Notes: generated from the sequence alone by a model not told the origin. A DNA stretch of 64,000 nt from Endozoicomonas sp. G2_1 (GCF_017744155.1 NZ_JAGHQT010000002.1:423634-487633); one strand, 5' to 3'. Positions 9,039 to 19,712 are shown, numbered from the stretch's first letter. Translations and numbers: made by a program.

Positions 9039-9460
9039 AAATACAACCTTGCTAACTTGTTAACGGCTTTTTCAATGTCTCGACCAATGAAAAACTGCAG
9101 TAAACTATCGGGTAAAAACCAAGGGCCGGTGCCCGAGATGTGGTAATCAACCATCGTTGTTGTTGGTGTTACCTCAGTAAACAAAATTTTACCTGCGTGT
9201 TGCTTAAGAGGCTTACTGCCAACAATGCGATAACAAATACCACTGTCGCTGGCTGAGACAATTTCTTCAATAAAGCTAGTACCCAACATTGAAACCTGAC
9301 GCATACTGCCAGCACCGCCGGTAATTTCTCCTGCTTTTTGAGTGCGCACTAACTCAAACTTAGCATTAAAAAAACGCGATAAATTAACGTGATCAAGCAG
9401 CTCAGCTAAAAGCTGGCTTTTGCTAGCGTCAATTTGCTGTTTAACGTGAATATTGATCAT
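9035..9460 (-). CDS. SRPBCC (polyketide cyclase/START-like) family protein
   Basis: 141 residues from ATG 9460 (a TTG at 9469 is possible). The pattern is a START-like lipid-binding fold: N-terminal strand INIHVKQQIDASKSQLLAELLDHVNLSRFFN, a glycine-rich centre (GEITGGAGSMRQVSMLG), and a C-terminal helix (LLQFFIGRDIEKAVNKLARLYL). Such proteins bind hydrophobic ligands. Position ahead of, and overlapping with, a membrane hydroxylase suggests the two act on the same lipid, which is an inference from context. Confidence 0.7.
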   Translation of the reverse strand: MINIHVKQQIDASKSQLLAELLDHVNLSRFFNAKFELVRTQKAGEITGGAGSMRQVSMLGTSFIEEIVSASDSGICYRIVGSKPLKQHAGKILFTEVTPTTTMVDYHISGTGPWFLPDSLLQFFIGRDIEKAVNKLARLYL

Positions 9461-9566
9461 CAATACCAAACCTATTATTTTTCTAGCCTACTATCTTAAT
9501 CGTTTGGCCTATGGCAAACTTGCGGTAAAACGACAACTTTTTGTCCTGGCGCGACATATTTATCAA

Positions 9567-10592
9567 ATGACATTTAGCAGCTCAGCCAATTATTTTTTAA
9601 GCATCTTAAACTTTCTTGAAGAACGCGGTGCCTCAACTTGTGATGCACTAGCAGCCATTGGTCTAGACGATTTCGACCTCAGTGTTCACGGCCGCGGCGA
9701 TCAAGACAATAACCAGCAAAGGGTCTCATTTGATCACTATGACCAACTGCTGCGCTATGCTGAATCACAACTTGAACAACCACTTTTTGGCTTTGACTTA
9801 GGCAAAGATATTAAGAGTGCCGATTTTGGCGTTTTGGGTTATTTGATCGAATCGAGCAGCAATTTAACTGCTGCTATCAGTTCGCTACTAAAGTACGATC
9901 AATTAGTTGCCAACATTGGTCATGCTGAATTTGTCAATGAGGGCAAATTTTCTAGAATTTACTGGCAACCGCATCAGGCATGCAGCCGACAAGTGATTCT
10001 ACGCAACTTTACCGCTTGGGTAGCGATCGCAAGACAGCTATTAGGCACAGGACTCGCCCCCGCTAAGGTCTCACTTACCAATAATTGGTCATTACAGGAA
10101 CAAGAAGAGTTGTCAGACTGGTTTGCTTGTCCAATCACCTTTGGCGCAAAGAAAAACTACATTGAATTTTCTAGCGCTTATTTAAAGCTCAATATTAACA
10201 GCGCTAACCCAATGCTATACGCCTCTTTAGAAAAGTTGTCAGAGCAACAATTGGCGCAGTTTCAGCAACACAACGGCTTAACTGAGCGCATCCAAACACT
10301 ATTGATCAGTAAAGTAGAGCTGTTTGATTGCCAGATACATGATATTGCACAACTATTTCATATCTCAGTGAGGCAATTGCAACGTAAGTTGAAGGCGGAA
10401 GGAACAAGTTTTGTTAAGCTCGTCGATCAAGAAAGACAAAGAAGAGCGCAGCAGTTAATTGGCAGAGAGTCAATTGGCACAATTGCCAGTAAATGTGGCT
10501 TCAGCGAACAAAGCTCATTTAACAAAGCGTTTGCTCGCTGGTACCAATGTTCGCCATCTGAATATATCCAGCGAACAAAACAATCAAATTAA
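9567..10592 (+). CDS. AraC family transcriptional regulator
   Basis: 341 residues from ATG 9567; an extended frame from TTG 9453 would overlap the divergent gene and is less likely. The N-terminal 200 residues match the arabinose-binding-like module of OruR/ArgR-type AraC proteins ([27 protein letters not shown]). The C terminus holds two helix-turn-helix motifs: [23 protein letters not shown] and [31 protein letters not shown]. It lies 106 bp from the divergent SRPBCC gene, so it is the natural candidate regulator of the SRPBCC/hydroxylase operon. Its 3' end overlaps the convergent cysH by four bases. Confidence 0.85.
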   Translation: MTFSSSANYFLSILNFLEERGASTCDALAAIGLDDFDLSVHGRGDQDNNQQRVSFDHYDQLLRYAESQLEQPLFGFDLGKDIKSADFGVLGYLIESSSNLTAAISSLLKYDQLVANIGHAEFVNEGKFSRIYWQPHQACSRQVILRNFTAWVAIARQLLGTGLAPAKVSLTNNWSLQEQEELSDWFACPITFGAKKNYIEFSSAYLKLNINSANPMLYASLEKLSEQQLAQFQQHNGLTERIQTLLISKVELFDCQIHDIAQLFHISVRQLQRKLKAEGTSFVKLVDQERQRRAQQLIGRESIGTIASKCGFSEQSSFNKAFARWYQCSPSEYIQRTKQSN

Positions 10593-11329
10593 ATACCGTC
10601 ACCGTCGGTGTGTAAACCACACTCTCGCGGCATGCCGCCAAAGCGAGTGTCGCTCTCATCCATGCCGGCAACAAGCGGCTTGGTACTATGAGCATCACCA
10701 ACAGAAACATAGCCTTGGTCCCACAACGGGTGATACGGCAAGCTGTGTTTGGTTAGATATTGGTGAATATCGCGGTTGGTCCAATCGATAATCGGATGAA
10801 CTTTAAAACGACCGCGCAAAATTGAAACCACGGATAAACCTTGACGGTGTTCAGACTGCTGACGGCGAACACCAGAAAACCAGGTTTCCGCTTGCAATTC
10901 AGTTAAGCCACGCTCTAACGGCTCAACTTTATTGCGACGGTTGTAGGCTTTCAAACTCGCCTCGTCTTTTGCCCATTCTTCACCGTAACGAGCAAGTTGC
11001 CATGCAGCACTTTCTTTAGCGCTGTAAACGTGTAAATTAAGTTTTAAACGTTCAGTTAATTGGTCGATAAACTGATAGGTTTCTGGGAACAAATGTCCAG
11101 TATCCGTCAGCAACACCGGAATATTAGGATCAATCTCGGTCAGCATATGTAACATGACCGCAGATTGAATACCAAAACTCGATGACAAGACGAAATGACC
11201 AGGCAAGTTTTCCATCGCCCACTCGACTCGCTCGCTGGCAGATTGTTGCTCTAACAGTTCATTCCACTGTTTTAACCAAGGCTCCGGCAATGACGCCGGA
11301 AACTTGCTGTTAATTGCGGCTTTAGGCAT
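10589..11329 (-). CDS. cysH: phosphoadenosine phosphosulfate (PAPS) reductase
   Basis: 246 residues, third gene of cysJIH. It reduces PAPS to sulfite with thioredoxin in the cytoplasm. Seen: the PP-loop type nucleotide region ([14 protein letters not shown] and [16 protein letters not shown]), the substrate-specificity segment ([14 protein letters not shown]) and the C-terminal catalytic motif ECGLHTDG with Cys237. The extra cysteine pairs of APS reductases are absent, so PAPS is the expected substrate. Start codon lies inside the end of cysI (8-base overlap). Confidence 0.95.
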   Translation of the reverse strand: MPKAAINSKFPASLPEPWLKQWNELLEQQSASERVEWAMENLPGHFVLSSSFGIQSAVMLHMLTEIDPNIPVLLTDTGHLFPETYQFIDQLTERLKLNLHVYSAKESAAWQLARYGEEWAKDEASLKAYNRRNKVEPLERGLTELQAETWFSGVRRQQSEHRQGLSVVSILRGRFKVHPIIDWTNRDIHQYLTKHSLPYHPLWDQGYVSVGDAHSTKPLVAGMDESDTRFGGMPRECGLHTDGDGI

Positions 11330-13025
11330 GGAAGTCTCGCATACTAATAATCACTTCAGCGACAATACCTGCGCGAATGGCGAAATCACCAAAGTCTTCG
11401 TTGGCTAAACGCTCAGCTGACCAACGTGCTAACAATTGATCTAATTCAGCAATAATCGCTTCTTCAGTTAAATTTTCTTTATAAAGCTTAGGTACTCTGG
11501 TCCCTGCTTTATTGCCACCCAAATGCAAGTTGTACTTACCAGGGCCTTTACCCACTAAGCCGATCTCGGCAAGCATGGCGCGGCCACAACCATTTGGACA
11601 GCCAGTAACGCGTAAAATGACATGTTCATCCGCAAGGTTGTTTTTCGCTAACAAACCTTCAAAATCAGTGACAAAACCCGGCAAATAACGCTCAGCTTCT
11701 GCCATCGCTAATGGACAGGTTGGAAACGCGACACAAGCCATTGAATTTTGACGTTGAACGGTAACAGCATCATCGATAAGGCCATATTCACGTGCTAAAC
11801 CTTCAATTAGTTCTTTGTCTTCTTTCGGTACTTTGGCAAAGATAATATTTTGGTTTGCTGTCATGCGAATATCACCTTTGTGCACTTTCGCAATCTCAGC
11901 CATACCGGTTTTAATTGGCTTGCCTGGCTTATCTAAAATTCGACCATTTTCAATAAATACCGTTAAGTGGTAGTTGCCATCAATACCTTCAACCCAACCA
12001 AAACGGTCACCGCGGCTAGTGAATTCATATGGACGGCTATCACCAAAAGTAACACCAGCGCGCTTTTCTACCTCTGCTTTAAAGGCATCAACGCCAACGC
12101 GATCTAAGGTGTACTTAGTTTTTGCGTTTTTGCGATTAACTCGGTTACCCCAGTCGCGCTGCACGGTAATAACTGCCGCGGCAACGTCTAAAGTCTTGTC
12201 CAATGGAATAAAGCCAAAATCATCAGCCTTACGCGGGTAAGTAGAGGTATCGCCATGAGTCATGGCCAAGCCACCACCTACTAACACATTAAAACCAACG
12301 AGTTGATCGTTTTCGGCAATGGCAACAAAGTTTAAGTCGTTGGCATGAACGTCAACTTCGTTATTTGGCGGCACTACGACTGTCGTTTTAAACTTACGCG
12401 GCAAGTATGTGTCACCTAAAATAGGCTCTTGCTCAGTGGTCTCGATTTTCTCTTCATCTAACCAGATTTCAGCGTAAGCACGACTCTTTGGAAGTAAGTG
12501 CTCACTAATACGCGTTGCCCACTCATACGCTTGCTGATGCAACTCTGACTCAACCGGGTTAGTGGTACACAATACGTTGCGGTTAACGTCACCAGCAGTA
12601 GCAATCGAGTCAATACCAACACTGTTTAGTGTTTGGTGCATAAGCTTGATATGCGGCTTTAAAACACCGTGAAACTGGAAAGTTTGACGGGTAGTAATAC
12701 GAATTGAACCGTACTCAGTATTTTCTTGCGCAAACTTGTCAATCGCCAACCATTGGTCGGTGGTAATAATACCGCCTGGCATACGAGCGCGTAACATCAC
12801 GTTGTGCATAGGCTCAAGTTTTTGCTTTTGACGCTCAGCGCGAATATCGCGGTCATCTTGTTGGTACATACCGTGGAAGCGAATCAACTGGAAGTTGTCA
12901 CCGTTAAAACCACCGGTAATGCGGTCATTTAAGTCATGAGCAATTGAACCACGCAGATGCTCACTTTCAGATTTTAAGCGCTCGTTATCAGCTAACGGGC
13001 CTTGTACAATTTTTTCATCACTCAT
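11322..13025 (-). CDS. cysI: sulfite reductase (NADPH) hemoprotein beta subunit
   Basis: 567 residues. Siroheme/4Fe-4S ligands are Cys431 and Cys437 ([10 protein letters not shown]) and Cys476 and Cys480 (GCPNGC), with the usual family spacing. The conserved [12 protein letters not shown] segment near residue 100 and [10 protein letters not shown] support assignment. It catalyses six-electron reduction of sulfite to sulfide with electrons from CysJ. Its ATG shares one base with the cysJ stop (TAATG), and the 3' end overlaps cysH, so the operon is tightly coupled. Confidence 0.96.
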   Translation of the reverse strand: MSDEKIVQGPLADNERLKSESEHLRGSIAHDLNDRITGGFNGDNFQLIRFHGMYQQDDRDIRAERQKQKLEPMHNVMLRARMPGGIITTDQWLAIDKFAQENTEYGSIRITTRQTFQFHGVLKPHIKLMHQTLNSVGIDSIATAGDVNRNVLCTTNPVESELHQQAYEWATRISEHLLPKSRAYAEIWLDEEKIETTEQEPILGDTYLPRKFKTTVVVPPNNEVDVHANDLNFVAIAENDQLVGFNVLVGGGLAMTHGDTSTYPRKADDFGFIPLDKTLDVAAAVITVQRDWGNRVNRKNAKTKYTLDRVGVDAFKAEVEKRAGVTFGDSRPYEFTSRGDRFGWVEGIDGNYHLTVFIENGRILDKPGKPIKTGMAEIAKVHKGDIRMTANQNIIFAKVPKEDKELIEGLAREYGLIDDAVTVQRQNSMACVAFPTCPLAMAEAERYLPGFVTDFEGLLAKNNLADEHVILRVTGCPNGCGRAMLAEIGLVGKGPGKYNLHLGGNKAGTRVPKLYKENLTEEAIIAELDQLLARWSAERLANEDFGDFAIRAGIVAEVIISMRDFHA

Positions 13026-14842
13026 TAGTAAACATCTCTTTGGTAGCGTTTGGCACTGCGCATAGCTTTTAAATAGTCTTCGGCTTGCTCTTGGTCTTTA
13101 CCCGATTGCTCGGCAATTACTTCAATTAAGGCATTGTGAACATCTTTTGCCATGCGATTAGCATCGCCACAAATATATAGGTGAGCGCCGCGCTCTAGCC
13201 ATTGATATAGTTCTTGTCCGTTTTCGCGAATGCGGTCTTGAACATAGATTTTTTCTGCTTGGTCACGTGAAAACGCAACATCCATTCGGGTTAACAAACC
13301 AGATTTTAAGTAACCTTGCCACTCAACTTGGTAAAGGAAATCTTGAGTAAAGGTTTGGTCGCCAAAAAACATCCAGTTATCCCCTTCGGCATCGCGGGCA
13401 TCGCGCTCTTGCATAAATGCTCTGAACGGTGCAACACCTGTGCCTGGGCCAATCATAATCACTGGCGTATCGTCGTTTTCAGGTAAGCGGAAGTTGTTGT
13501 TGTGTTCAACAAATACTTTAACGTTAGCGCCTTCGTCTAAACGCTGTGACAAGAAGCCAGAAGCACCGCCAAAACGCGTTTGCTCGCCCGCTTGATAACT
13601 CACCACACCAACGGTTAAATGCACTTCTTCTTCAACTTCAGCTTGGCTAGAAGCAATTGAGTACAAACGCGGAGTAATTTTGCGCAAAGCATCGACAAAC
13701 GCTTGTGCTTCAACATTAGCTGGTGCTTGCTTAACAATATCAACAATCTGGTGATTGGCCGCGAACTCACGAGCGCTCGCTTTGTCTTGTGCTAATTTAG
13801 CTAAGTTTTCATCGCCTGAAATACCCGCCCAAAACTCAACAAAGTTTGGCGCAGTTTGGGTAATTTCAAGCTTTTCAACTAATGCTTGTTTTAAGCTTAA
13901 CGACTGTTCAGCAACCTTAACACTTTGTTCACCGTCTAATGCTAATGCAGTGATCAGTTCATCGACTAAAGCTTGGTCATTGTCAAACCAGATGCCTAAC
14001 GCATCGCCCACTTGGTAAGTTAAACCAGAGTCAGCTAAATCAATTTCAACGTGACGGACGTCTTTCGCTGATCGTGAGCCAGTAATTTTTTGGCTCGTAA
14101 GTAACTCAGCGCTAAACGGATTTTCTTTATTGTATTGGCTTTCTGCGACAGCTGCTGGCGCCAAGCTCACTACTGGTGCAACATTAGCATCACCCGTAAG
14201 CTCATCTTTTAGCTGCTCAACAATACTAGTGCTCCAAGCTTTTGCTTCACTTTGGTAATCGACATCACAATCGACACGATCAGCGACGCGTTTAGCACCA
14301 AGTTCAGTTAGGCGCAGGTCAAAGTCTTTACCGGTTTGACAGAAAAACTCGTAGCTACTGTCGCCAAGTGATAACACGCTATATTGTAAGTTTGGTAATT
14401 TAGGCGCTTTCTTTGAGAACAAGAATTCGTGGAATTCTATCGCGTCATCAGGTGGCTCGCCTTCACCATTAGTACTGGCAACAATCAATAAATGACTTTC
14501 ATTTTTTAATGATTTGGCTTTGTACTCAGCGACGTTTTTCAAATTAACATCGATACCCGCAGCTTTAGCTTGTTCAGCTAACTGGCTAGCAACACCCTTG
14601 GCATTACCCGTTTGCGAAGCATATAAAATAGTTAATTGGCTACTTGCCGCTGCCACGGCAGCTGCTGGTAAAGTGGCCACTGAAGAATTTTCGCTTTTTG
14701 CTGCTAAATAGCCACTTGCCCAAGCTAATTGCAGCGGCGAAAAACCGCTAATAGTCTGTTGTAAAGACGCCAATTGATTAGCATCTAGCATTGTTTGATT
14801 TAGATTTTGCTGCTCTGGCAACATAAGTTTCAATTCGCCCAT
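13025..14842 (-). CDS. cysJ: sulfite reductase (NADPH) flavoprotein alpha subunit
   Basis: 605 residues. Flavodoxin-like FMN domain at about 68-215 ([46 protein letters not shown]), then FAD-binding ([32 protein letters not shown]) and NADPH-binding segments ([31 protein letters not shown]), ending in RYQRDVY as in CysJ. First gene of the cysJIH operon. Upstream DNA (about 14880-14960) is AT-rich and contains a TTTATTCC element that might belong to a CysB site, which is only a weak suggestion. Confidence 0.96.
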   Translation of the reverse strand: MGELKLMLPEQQNLNQTMLDANQLASLQQTISGFSPLQLAWASGYLAAKSENSSVATLPAAAVAAASSQLTILYASQTGNAKGVASQLAEQAKAAGIDVNLKNVAEYKAKSLKNESHLLIVASTNGEGEPPDDAIEFHEFLFSKKAPKLPNLQYSVLSLGDSSYEFFCQTGKDFDLRLTELGAKRVADRVDCDVDYQSEAKAWSTSIVEQLKDELTGDANVAPVVSLAPAAVAESQYNKENPFSAELLTSQKITGSRSAKDVRHVEIDLADSGLTYQVGDALGIWFDNDQALVDELITALALDGEQSVKVAEQSLSLKQALVEKLEITQTAPNFVEFWAGISGDENLAKLAQDKASAREFAANHQIVDIVKQAPANVEAQAFVDALRKITPRLYSIASSQAEVEEEVHLTVGVVSYQAGEQTRFGGASGFLSQRLDEGANVKVFVEHNNNFRLPENDDTPVIMIGPGTGVAPFRAFMQERDARDAEGDNWMFFGDQTFTQDFLYQVEWQGYLKSGLLTRMDVAFSRDQAEKIYVQDRIRENGQELYQWLERGAHLYICGDANRMAKDVHNALIEVIAEQSGKDQEQAEDYLKAMRSAKRYQRDVY

Positions 14843-15102
14843 TTCAATTAATGGTCAAATTTTAGATGCTCACTTACAAAATGAAAAAGAATAGAAAACA
14901 ATTTTTTATTCCAAAAAAGCATACTGCTATTTTTATTGTGGTTAATCAAACACTCGCGAGGCGAACAAAAATAAAACAACAATTGGCGGTTTTTCGACAA
15001 CAATTAAACTCATCTGTTGTCATCAAAACGGCATTAAACTGACACCAAAATGTCACAGAAACTGACTATCTTGAGGCAAAATCACTGACCTAGATCCAAG
15101 CT

Positions 15103-16833
15103 ATGATTAGCGTTGACAACATTATTGAGCAACAACTACCGTCATTACACAACAACACCTTGTTTGCTCGACCGATCAAAGCCATCCTACGCAAATTACT
15201 GCACGAGCGAGAATTTCAAGCATTCGAACAAGCTTACCCACACCTTAAAGGTCTCGACTTTATTGAACAGGTGCTCGACTACTTTGACTTTACCTATTCG
15301 GTATCGAGCAAGGAAAAAGAACGCATTCCCAGCAGTGGGCGAGTGGTTATTATTGCCAACCACCCCATCGGCTCACTCGATGGACTGGCCTTGCTGAAGT
15401 TAATTTCAGAAATAAGACCCGATGTAAAAGCCGTAGCCAACGATATGTTAATGGCAATATCACCACTGCGCTCTATGTTGTTGCCAGTTAACAACATGCA
15501 AGGCAACACACCTAAAGACAACTTAAAAAACATTAATAAACATTTAGCCAATGAAGGTGCGGTTATCATCTTCCCGGCTGGCGAAGTTTCCCGCTTGCGT
15601 CCTAATGGTATTAAAGACACTGCGTGGAATTCAGGTTTTTACCGCATTGCTAAGGCCGCCAAAGCGCCAATTCTGCCAATATTCGTCGACGGTAAAAACT
15701 CTGCTATCTTTTACTCGGCCTCGATGCTCTACAAACCACTAGCCACTGCGTTGTTAGTTAGAGAAATGTTTAAGCAGCAAAAAAAGAACGTCGCAGTGCG
15801 CATTGGTGAAGCAATCGAGTTTGACAGTTACAGCGATCAACAATTTCCACGTAAAACGATAATTCGCCTATTTAAAAAACACCTCTATCGACTCGCCACC
15901 AATAAATCTGGGTTGTTTAAAACTCAAACCGCGATTGCGCAACCGGAGCAGCGACAAGTACTGAAAGCCGCGTTAGAGGCTTGTCAATTGTTGGGACAAA
16001 CCCAAGATGGCAAAAAGATTTACTTGTATCAACACAGTGAAAGCTCGCCCATTATGCGGGAGATTGGCCGTTTGCGAGAAATCGCCTTTCGCGCGGTTGG
16101 TGAAGGCTCCGGATTAAAGCGAGATATCGATAAATACGATGCCTATTACTACCACTTGATTTTATGGGATCAACAAGATTTAGAGATCGTCGGCGCATAT
16201 CGCTTCGCCGACGCTCAAAAAGTCATGGCTGAACAAGGTAAGTCGGCTCTATACACTCATTCGCTGTTTAGCTATCAACCTGAAATGGACAATTACTTAG
16301 CGCAAGGCTTGGAGCTTGGCCGTAGTTTTATTCAGCCAAAATACTGGGGTAAACGCAGCTTGGATTACTTGTGGTTTGGCATCGGCGCGTTTTTGCACAA
16401 AAACCCACAATGTCGCTACTTGTTTGGTCCTGTCAGTATGAGTAATAGCTTTCCACAAACAGCGAAGGATTTGATGGTCTACTTTTACAACCTTTATTTT
16501 GGCTACCCAGAAAAAATTGCCGAATCACCAGAGCCATATCAATACCAACAATTGGCGCTAACCGATTTAAAGCAAACTTTCGTCGGTGAGGATTATCAAG
16601 CTGACTTTACTCAGTTAAAACACTTGCTCGCCAATATCGGCGTCAGTGTTCCAACTCTCTATAAACAGTACAGTGAATTATGCCATCAAGGTGGCGTTAA
16701 CTTTCTCGCCTTTGGTGTCGATCCAGACTTTAATCACTGTGTCGATGGCTTAGTATTGGTTGACACTCACCAATTAAAAGACAAAAAACGCCAGCGTTAT
16801 ATCGATAGTCACGGCGCGAGTGAAACAGAATAA
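15103..16833 (+). CDS. two-domain acyltransferase, OlsF-like ornithine lipid synthase
   Basis: 576 residues. The N-terminal half (about 40-270) is a PlsC-type acyltransferase: ANHPIGSLDGLALL, then IIFPAGEVSR and PILPIFVDGKNS. The C-terminal half (about 300-560) is an OlsB/hemolysin-like GNAT module: MREIGRLREIAFRAVGEGSG, DKYDAYYYHLILWD, ELGRSFIQPKYWGKRSLDYLW. Fusion of an OlsA-like and an OlsB-like half at about this length is the architecture of OlsF, which makes ornithine lipids in one protein. In OlsF the lyso-lipid acyltransferase is N-terminal, as here. The product could alternatively be another amino-acid lipid. Stand-alone gene ending at a terminator. Confidence 0.72.
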   Translation: MISVDNIIEQQLPSLHNNTLFARPIKAILRKLLHEREFQAFEQAYPHLKGLDFIEQVLDYFDFTYSVSSKEKERIPSSGRVVIIANHPIGSLDGLALLKLISEIRPDVKAVANDMLMAISPLRSMLLPVNNMQGNTPKDNLKNINKHLANEGAVIIFPAGEVSRLRPNGIKDTAWNSGFYRIAKAAKAPILPIFVDGKNSAIFYSASMLYKPLATALLVREMFKQQKKNVAVRIGEAIEFDSYSDQQFPRKTIIRLFKKHLYRLATNKSGLFKTQTAIAQPEQRQVLKAALEACQLLGQTQDGKKIYLYQHSESSPIMREIGRLREIAFRAVGEGSGLKRDIDKYDAYYYHLILWDQQDLEIVGAYRFADAQKVMAEQGKSALYTHSLFSYQPEMDNYLAQGLELGRSFIQPKYWGKRSLDYLWFGIGAFLHKNPQCRYLFGPVSMSNSFPQTAKDLMVYFYNLYFGYPEKIAESPEPYQYQQLALTDLKQTFVGEDYQADFTQLKHLLANIGVSVPTLYKQYSELCHQGGVNFLAFGVDPDFNHCVDGLVLVDTHQLKDKKRQRYIDSHGASETE

Positions 16834-16842
16834 ATAAACAAT

Positions 16843-16878
16843 AAAAAAGGCCAATACTTATAACAAGTATTGGCCTTA
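16843..16878. terminator. bidirectional intrinsic terminator
   Basis: AAGGCCAATACTT (16847-16859) pairs perfectly with AAGTATTGGCCTT (16865-16877). A run of T on the minus strand makes it strongest for the outer-membrane protein operon; it also lies just after the OlsF-like gene on the plus strand. Confidence 0.85.
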
Positions 16879-16896
16879 TCGCCGTTGTATTAGCAC

Positions 16897-17664
16897 TTAG
16901 AAGTGCATAACAAAACCGGCAAAAACACCTTTAAAATCAATATTTGAATACAAGTCATCAAGGTCGTCTAATTCTAACTTAACGGCGCGGTAACCCAAGG
17001 TTAAGTTAACGTCGACGGCAAGGTTGTCGACCAACTCATAGCTAATCCCGGCTTGATAGTCATACAAGGTGTGATCGTCAAACGATAAAAAATTACCTTC
17101 GGCAAACACATTCCAGTCGGTGCCAGGGATGCCAACATTAGTCGCTAGGTACAACATAGGAATAATTTGTGACAACTCTTCGCGCCCAGTTAAGGTCACT
17201 GGTGGCGTTGCTGTCGTTGTTGCTGTTACGCTAACGTCGCCATCAACATCTCGACCCGTTAAGCCAAAATCAACAGATAAAACGTCGTTATCAAAAAGCT
17301 CGTAGTAGAAGGTGTAATCGATATAGCTCAAATCGAAAACAGCATCAGCATTGAGGTTGGTTGTAAAGTTTTGACCACCAAAGTCAAAACTTTGTGTTAA
17401 TTGCGTTGCACCGATCGTATCCAGAGTGGTACTCGCTACTTTAACATTGGGGATAAATGGCACTGGATGCTCAAAAGCAATAAAGTAACTGCCCTGCTTT
17501 TCATCCTCAAGATTGAAATCGACCAAATTATTAGGGTTTTCGCCGAAGTTACCTTCCGCTTCAACGTCCCAATACTGGCCACCTACATAAACACCTAATA
17601 CATCTGCTTGAACACCGGCAGACAACATACTTGCAACACCTGCTGCAATCACTGCTTTTTTCAT
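16897..17664 (-). CDS. TIGR04219-type outer membrane beta-barrel protein
   Basis: 255 residues with a signal peptide (cleavage after VQA, near residue 20). The rest alternates aromatic and polar strands (GVYVGGQYWDVEAEG, GSYFIAFEHPVPFIPNVKVAST, YIDYTFYYELFDNDVLSVDFGLTGR) and ends in FAGFVMHF, a terminal aromatic residue as required for barrel assembly. This matches the TIGR04219 family of marine gammaproteobacteria. Function unknown. It starts five bases after the DUF2333 stop, so both are one transcript. Confidence 0.78.
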   Translation of the reverse strand: MKKAVIAAGVASMLSAGVQADVLGVYVGGQYWDVEAEGNFGENPNNLVDFNLEDEKQGSYFIAFEHPVPFIPNVKVASTTLDTIGATQLTQSFDFGGQNFTTNLNADAVFDLSYIDYTFYYELFDNDVLSVDFGLTGRDVDGDVSVTATTTATPPVTLTGREELSQIIPMLYLATNVGIPGTDWNVFAEGNFLSFDDHTLYDYQAGISYELVDNLAVDVNLTLGYRAVKLELDDLDDLYSNIDFKGVFAGFVMHF

Positions 17665-17668
17665 CGCT

Positions 17669-18661
17669 TTACCCTTGGCTTAGTAGTTCATTTAAATCAA
17701 TTAATGCAGCATTCGCTCGCGAGATGTAGTTTGCCATCACTAACGAGTGATTGGCCAACATACCAAAACCATCGCCATTTAGAATTAACGGACTCCAAAC
17801 AGGCTGTTGACTCGCTTCAAGTTCGCGAATTATTTGCTGCACACTAACCTTAGCATTTTTTTTCATTAAAACATCGTTAAAATCAATTTCAATTGCTTTA
17901 AGGAAGTGAAGCAGTGCCCAAGTTGCACCGCGCGCTTCGTAAAACTCATCGTCTAAACGCCACCAACTAGTTTTCACTTGCATGCTGCTCGCTGTTGTGG
18001 TTGACTGTTGTGCAACGTCATCGCCAGCAAGGTCGACATTAATTTGGTCTCGACCAACACTGGCACTCAAGCGCTGAGAATAACTACCTAAGCGCTTTTC
18101 TACTTCTTTGAGCCAATCTCTTAAGTTGTCAGCACGCGCATAGAACTGTGCATTTTGACTATTAACGTCCGTTAGTGCCAAGCGGTATTGGTAAAGTTCG
18201 GCAATAGCTTTGCGATACTCACTCTCGGCACTGGGAAACGCCCAGCTTTTGTGGTCGATGTTTAATTTATTTTGTGCCATCTGTAAAAATGGATTTTCTA
18301 AAGATTGTGATTGTGAACGGCTGAGTTCTTGGCGCATAACTAAGGCTAAATCACGCGACATCTCTAACGCGCCAAACTCCCAAGCAGGGATATTGTCGAG
18401 CAATACAGATGGCGGCATCGCATCATTGGCAAGATAACCACCAGGTTTATCCAAAAGGGTTTCCGTTACTTTAATCAGCGCCGTCGTTGTTGTGTAACCA
18501 ACCACGGGCATTACTTGCTCTTGCTTAGCATCTTCAGTAACCACAGCTTTAATATCAAAGCTATTCGGTTCAAAGCTCCAATAGACACCAATAAAATAAA
18601 ACAATGCGATCACTGAAGTCGCGATAGCAACAACAGTTTTTGTCGAAAAATTAACAGCCAT
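17669..18661 (-). CDS. DUF2333 family membrane-anchored protein
   Basis: 330 residues with one N-terminal membrane segment (VVAIATSVIALFYFIGVYW) and a long periplasmic region. Features include GGYLANDAMPPSVLLDNIPAWEFGALEMSRDLALVMRQELSRSQS, typical of DUF2333, and DEFYEARGATWALLHFLKAIEIDF further on. No enzymatic motif. It precedes the TIGR04219 barrel gene with a 4-base gap, and a joint role at the cell envelope is plausible but unproven. Confidence 0.78.
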   Translation of the reverse strand: MAVNFSTKTVVAIATSVIALFYFIGVYWSFEPNSFDIKAVVTEDAKQEQVMPVVGYTTTTALIKVTETLLDKPGGYLANDAMPPSVLLDNIPAWEFGALEMSRDLALVMRQELSRSQSQSLENPFLQMAQNKLNIDHKSWAFPSAESEYRKAIAELYQYRLALTDVNSQNAQFYARADNLRDWLKEVEKRLGSYSQRLSASVGRDQINVDLAGDDVAQQSTTTASSMQVKTSWWRLDDEFYEARGATWALLHFLKAIEIDFNDVLMKKNAKVSVQQIIRELEASQQPVWSPLILNGDGFGMLANHSLVMANYISRANAALIDLNELLSQG

Positions 18662-18693
18662 AACAGTACCTGTAATTGAAATTAAAAGACGAT

Positions 18694-19221
18694 TTAATGA
18701 TGGTGATGATGCGTTTGCTGCGCACGTTTTTGCTTAATACTTTGCACTTCTACGCGCACTAGCTGCTCTGAGCCGTTGGCAAAATGTAAGACCAGCTCGA
18801 TTGATTGCCCAGCCTGAAGAGGTTGCTTAAGATCAAAAAGCATCACGTGTAACCCTGAAGGCTGCAAAACGACAGAAGTTTGCGCGGGTAAGCTAATATC
18901 TTCTACTTGGCGCATCCGCATCATGCCATCGGCCATACTATGCTCGTGTAATTCAACTCTTGGGCTAGCCGAACTCGTTGCTTTTACTATGGCTAAGTCT
19001 TTTGCACTCGCATTGGTAATCTTCATGTATGCAGAGCTAATGGTTGTACCGGGAATCGTTTCTCTGACATAGGCATCTTCTACCGTGATACCGGCTTCAG
19101 CCAATGCTTTTGTCAGAGCCAAAAAATTAAAAATAGAGAGTGTTATTAGTAAATAGATGCGTAAAGAGCCCAATGTTTTGGTAAACCTCAATAAATTAGT
19201 TACACCACTTTTCACTGACAT
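18694..19221 (-). CDS. PCu(A)C-type periplasmic copper chaperone with C-terminal His tail
   Basis: 175 residues: signal sequence or anchor (about 18-42, ending KALA), then the DUF461/PCu(A)C fold (ITVEDAYVRETIPGTTISSAYMKITN). The copper site appears as HEHSM, MRMRQVE and LHVM, the family His/Met pattern. Family members carry copper to cytochrome oxidase Cu-A sites. The protein ends in five consecutive histidines, an additional possible metal-binding tail. No Sco or oxidase gene is adjacent. It is upstream of the DUF2333 gene by 32 bases and may share its transcript. Confidence 0.85.
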   Translation of the reverse strand: MSVKSGVTNLLRFTKTLGSLRIYLLITLSIFNFLALTKALAEAGITVEDAYVRETIPGTTISSAYMKITNASAKDLAIVKATSSASPRVELHEHSMADGMMRMRQVEDISLPAQTSVVLQPSGLHVMLFDLKQPLQAGQSIELVLHFANGSEQLVRVEVQSIKQKRAQQTHHHHH

Positions 19222-19325
19222 AATCGAAATACCATCCTTTTTACTCTTTAACTAAGTTGATTAGTTGGCATTGTATACTCATTCACAACTATACCCAATA
19301 TAGATAAACACTTTAATACGCGAAA

Positions 19326-19354
19326 AAGCAGGTGCCATTTTGTTGCACCTGCTT
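19326..19354 (-). terminator. intrinsic terminator of the psp operon
   Basis: AAGCAGGTGC pairs with GCACCTGCTT across a 9-base loop, followed on the minus strand by a T-run (CTTTTTCG). It lies 17 bases beyond the stop of the 113-residue membrane protein gene, closing the psp gene set. Confidence 0.85.
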
Positions 19355-19370
19355 GAAGCGTTAGTATTTT

Positions 19371-19712
19371 CTAGTGGCTTTGCACCTGGGGCTTGTCCCT
19401 AACCACTAACCAAATCATCAATGCGGCTAACAATATCGGCCAAAATACACCTAACGCTAACATCACAATTGAGCCTACAACTAATAAGACCGCGAAAATC
19501 AAAGATCCAAATACGGTTAATACAATTGCCAATGCCACTAAAACCAGAATAACTGAGACAACCGCTGAAATACTAATCGCCTGTAACGGCTCAACCAATT
19601 CAGACCCCATGTAAACGTCAACATCGAGTAATTCCAACAAACTTGAACCTAGCACATAGGTAATAAATAGCGTCGCAATAATGGCTAATATTAATGATTT
19701 TAAAAATGACAT
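19371..19712 (-). CDS. small multi-span membrane protein at end of psp operon
   Basis: 113 residues with four probable membrane segments (about 5-25, 45-65, 66-85 and 88-105), an acidic loop after the first (LLELLDVDVYMGSELVE), and a short polar tail. No family recognised. It follows pspC by about 100 bases on the same strand and precedes the terminator, so it probably belongs to the phage-shock response, in the place other species use for PspD-type or other accessory membrane proteins. A preceding ribosome site AAGGAAG is seen. Confidence 0.6.
   Translation of the reverse strand: MSFLKSLILAIIATLFITYVLGSSLLELLDVDVYMGSELVEPLQAISISAVVSVILVLVALAIVLTVFGSLIFAVLLVVGSIVMLALGVFWPILLAALMIWLVVRDKPQVQSH

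Noticed and set aside
14880..14960. CysB box upstream of cysJ
   Set aside because: Only a short TTTATTCC match in AT-rich DNA; not enough to list as a feature.
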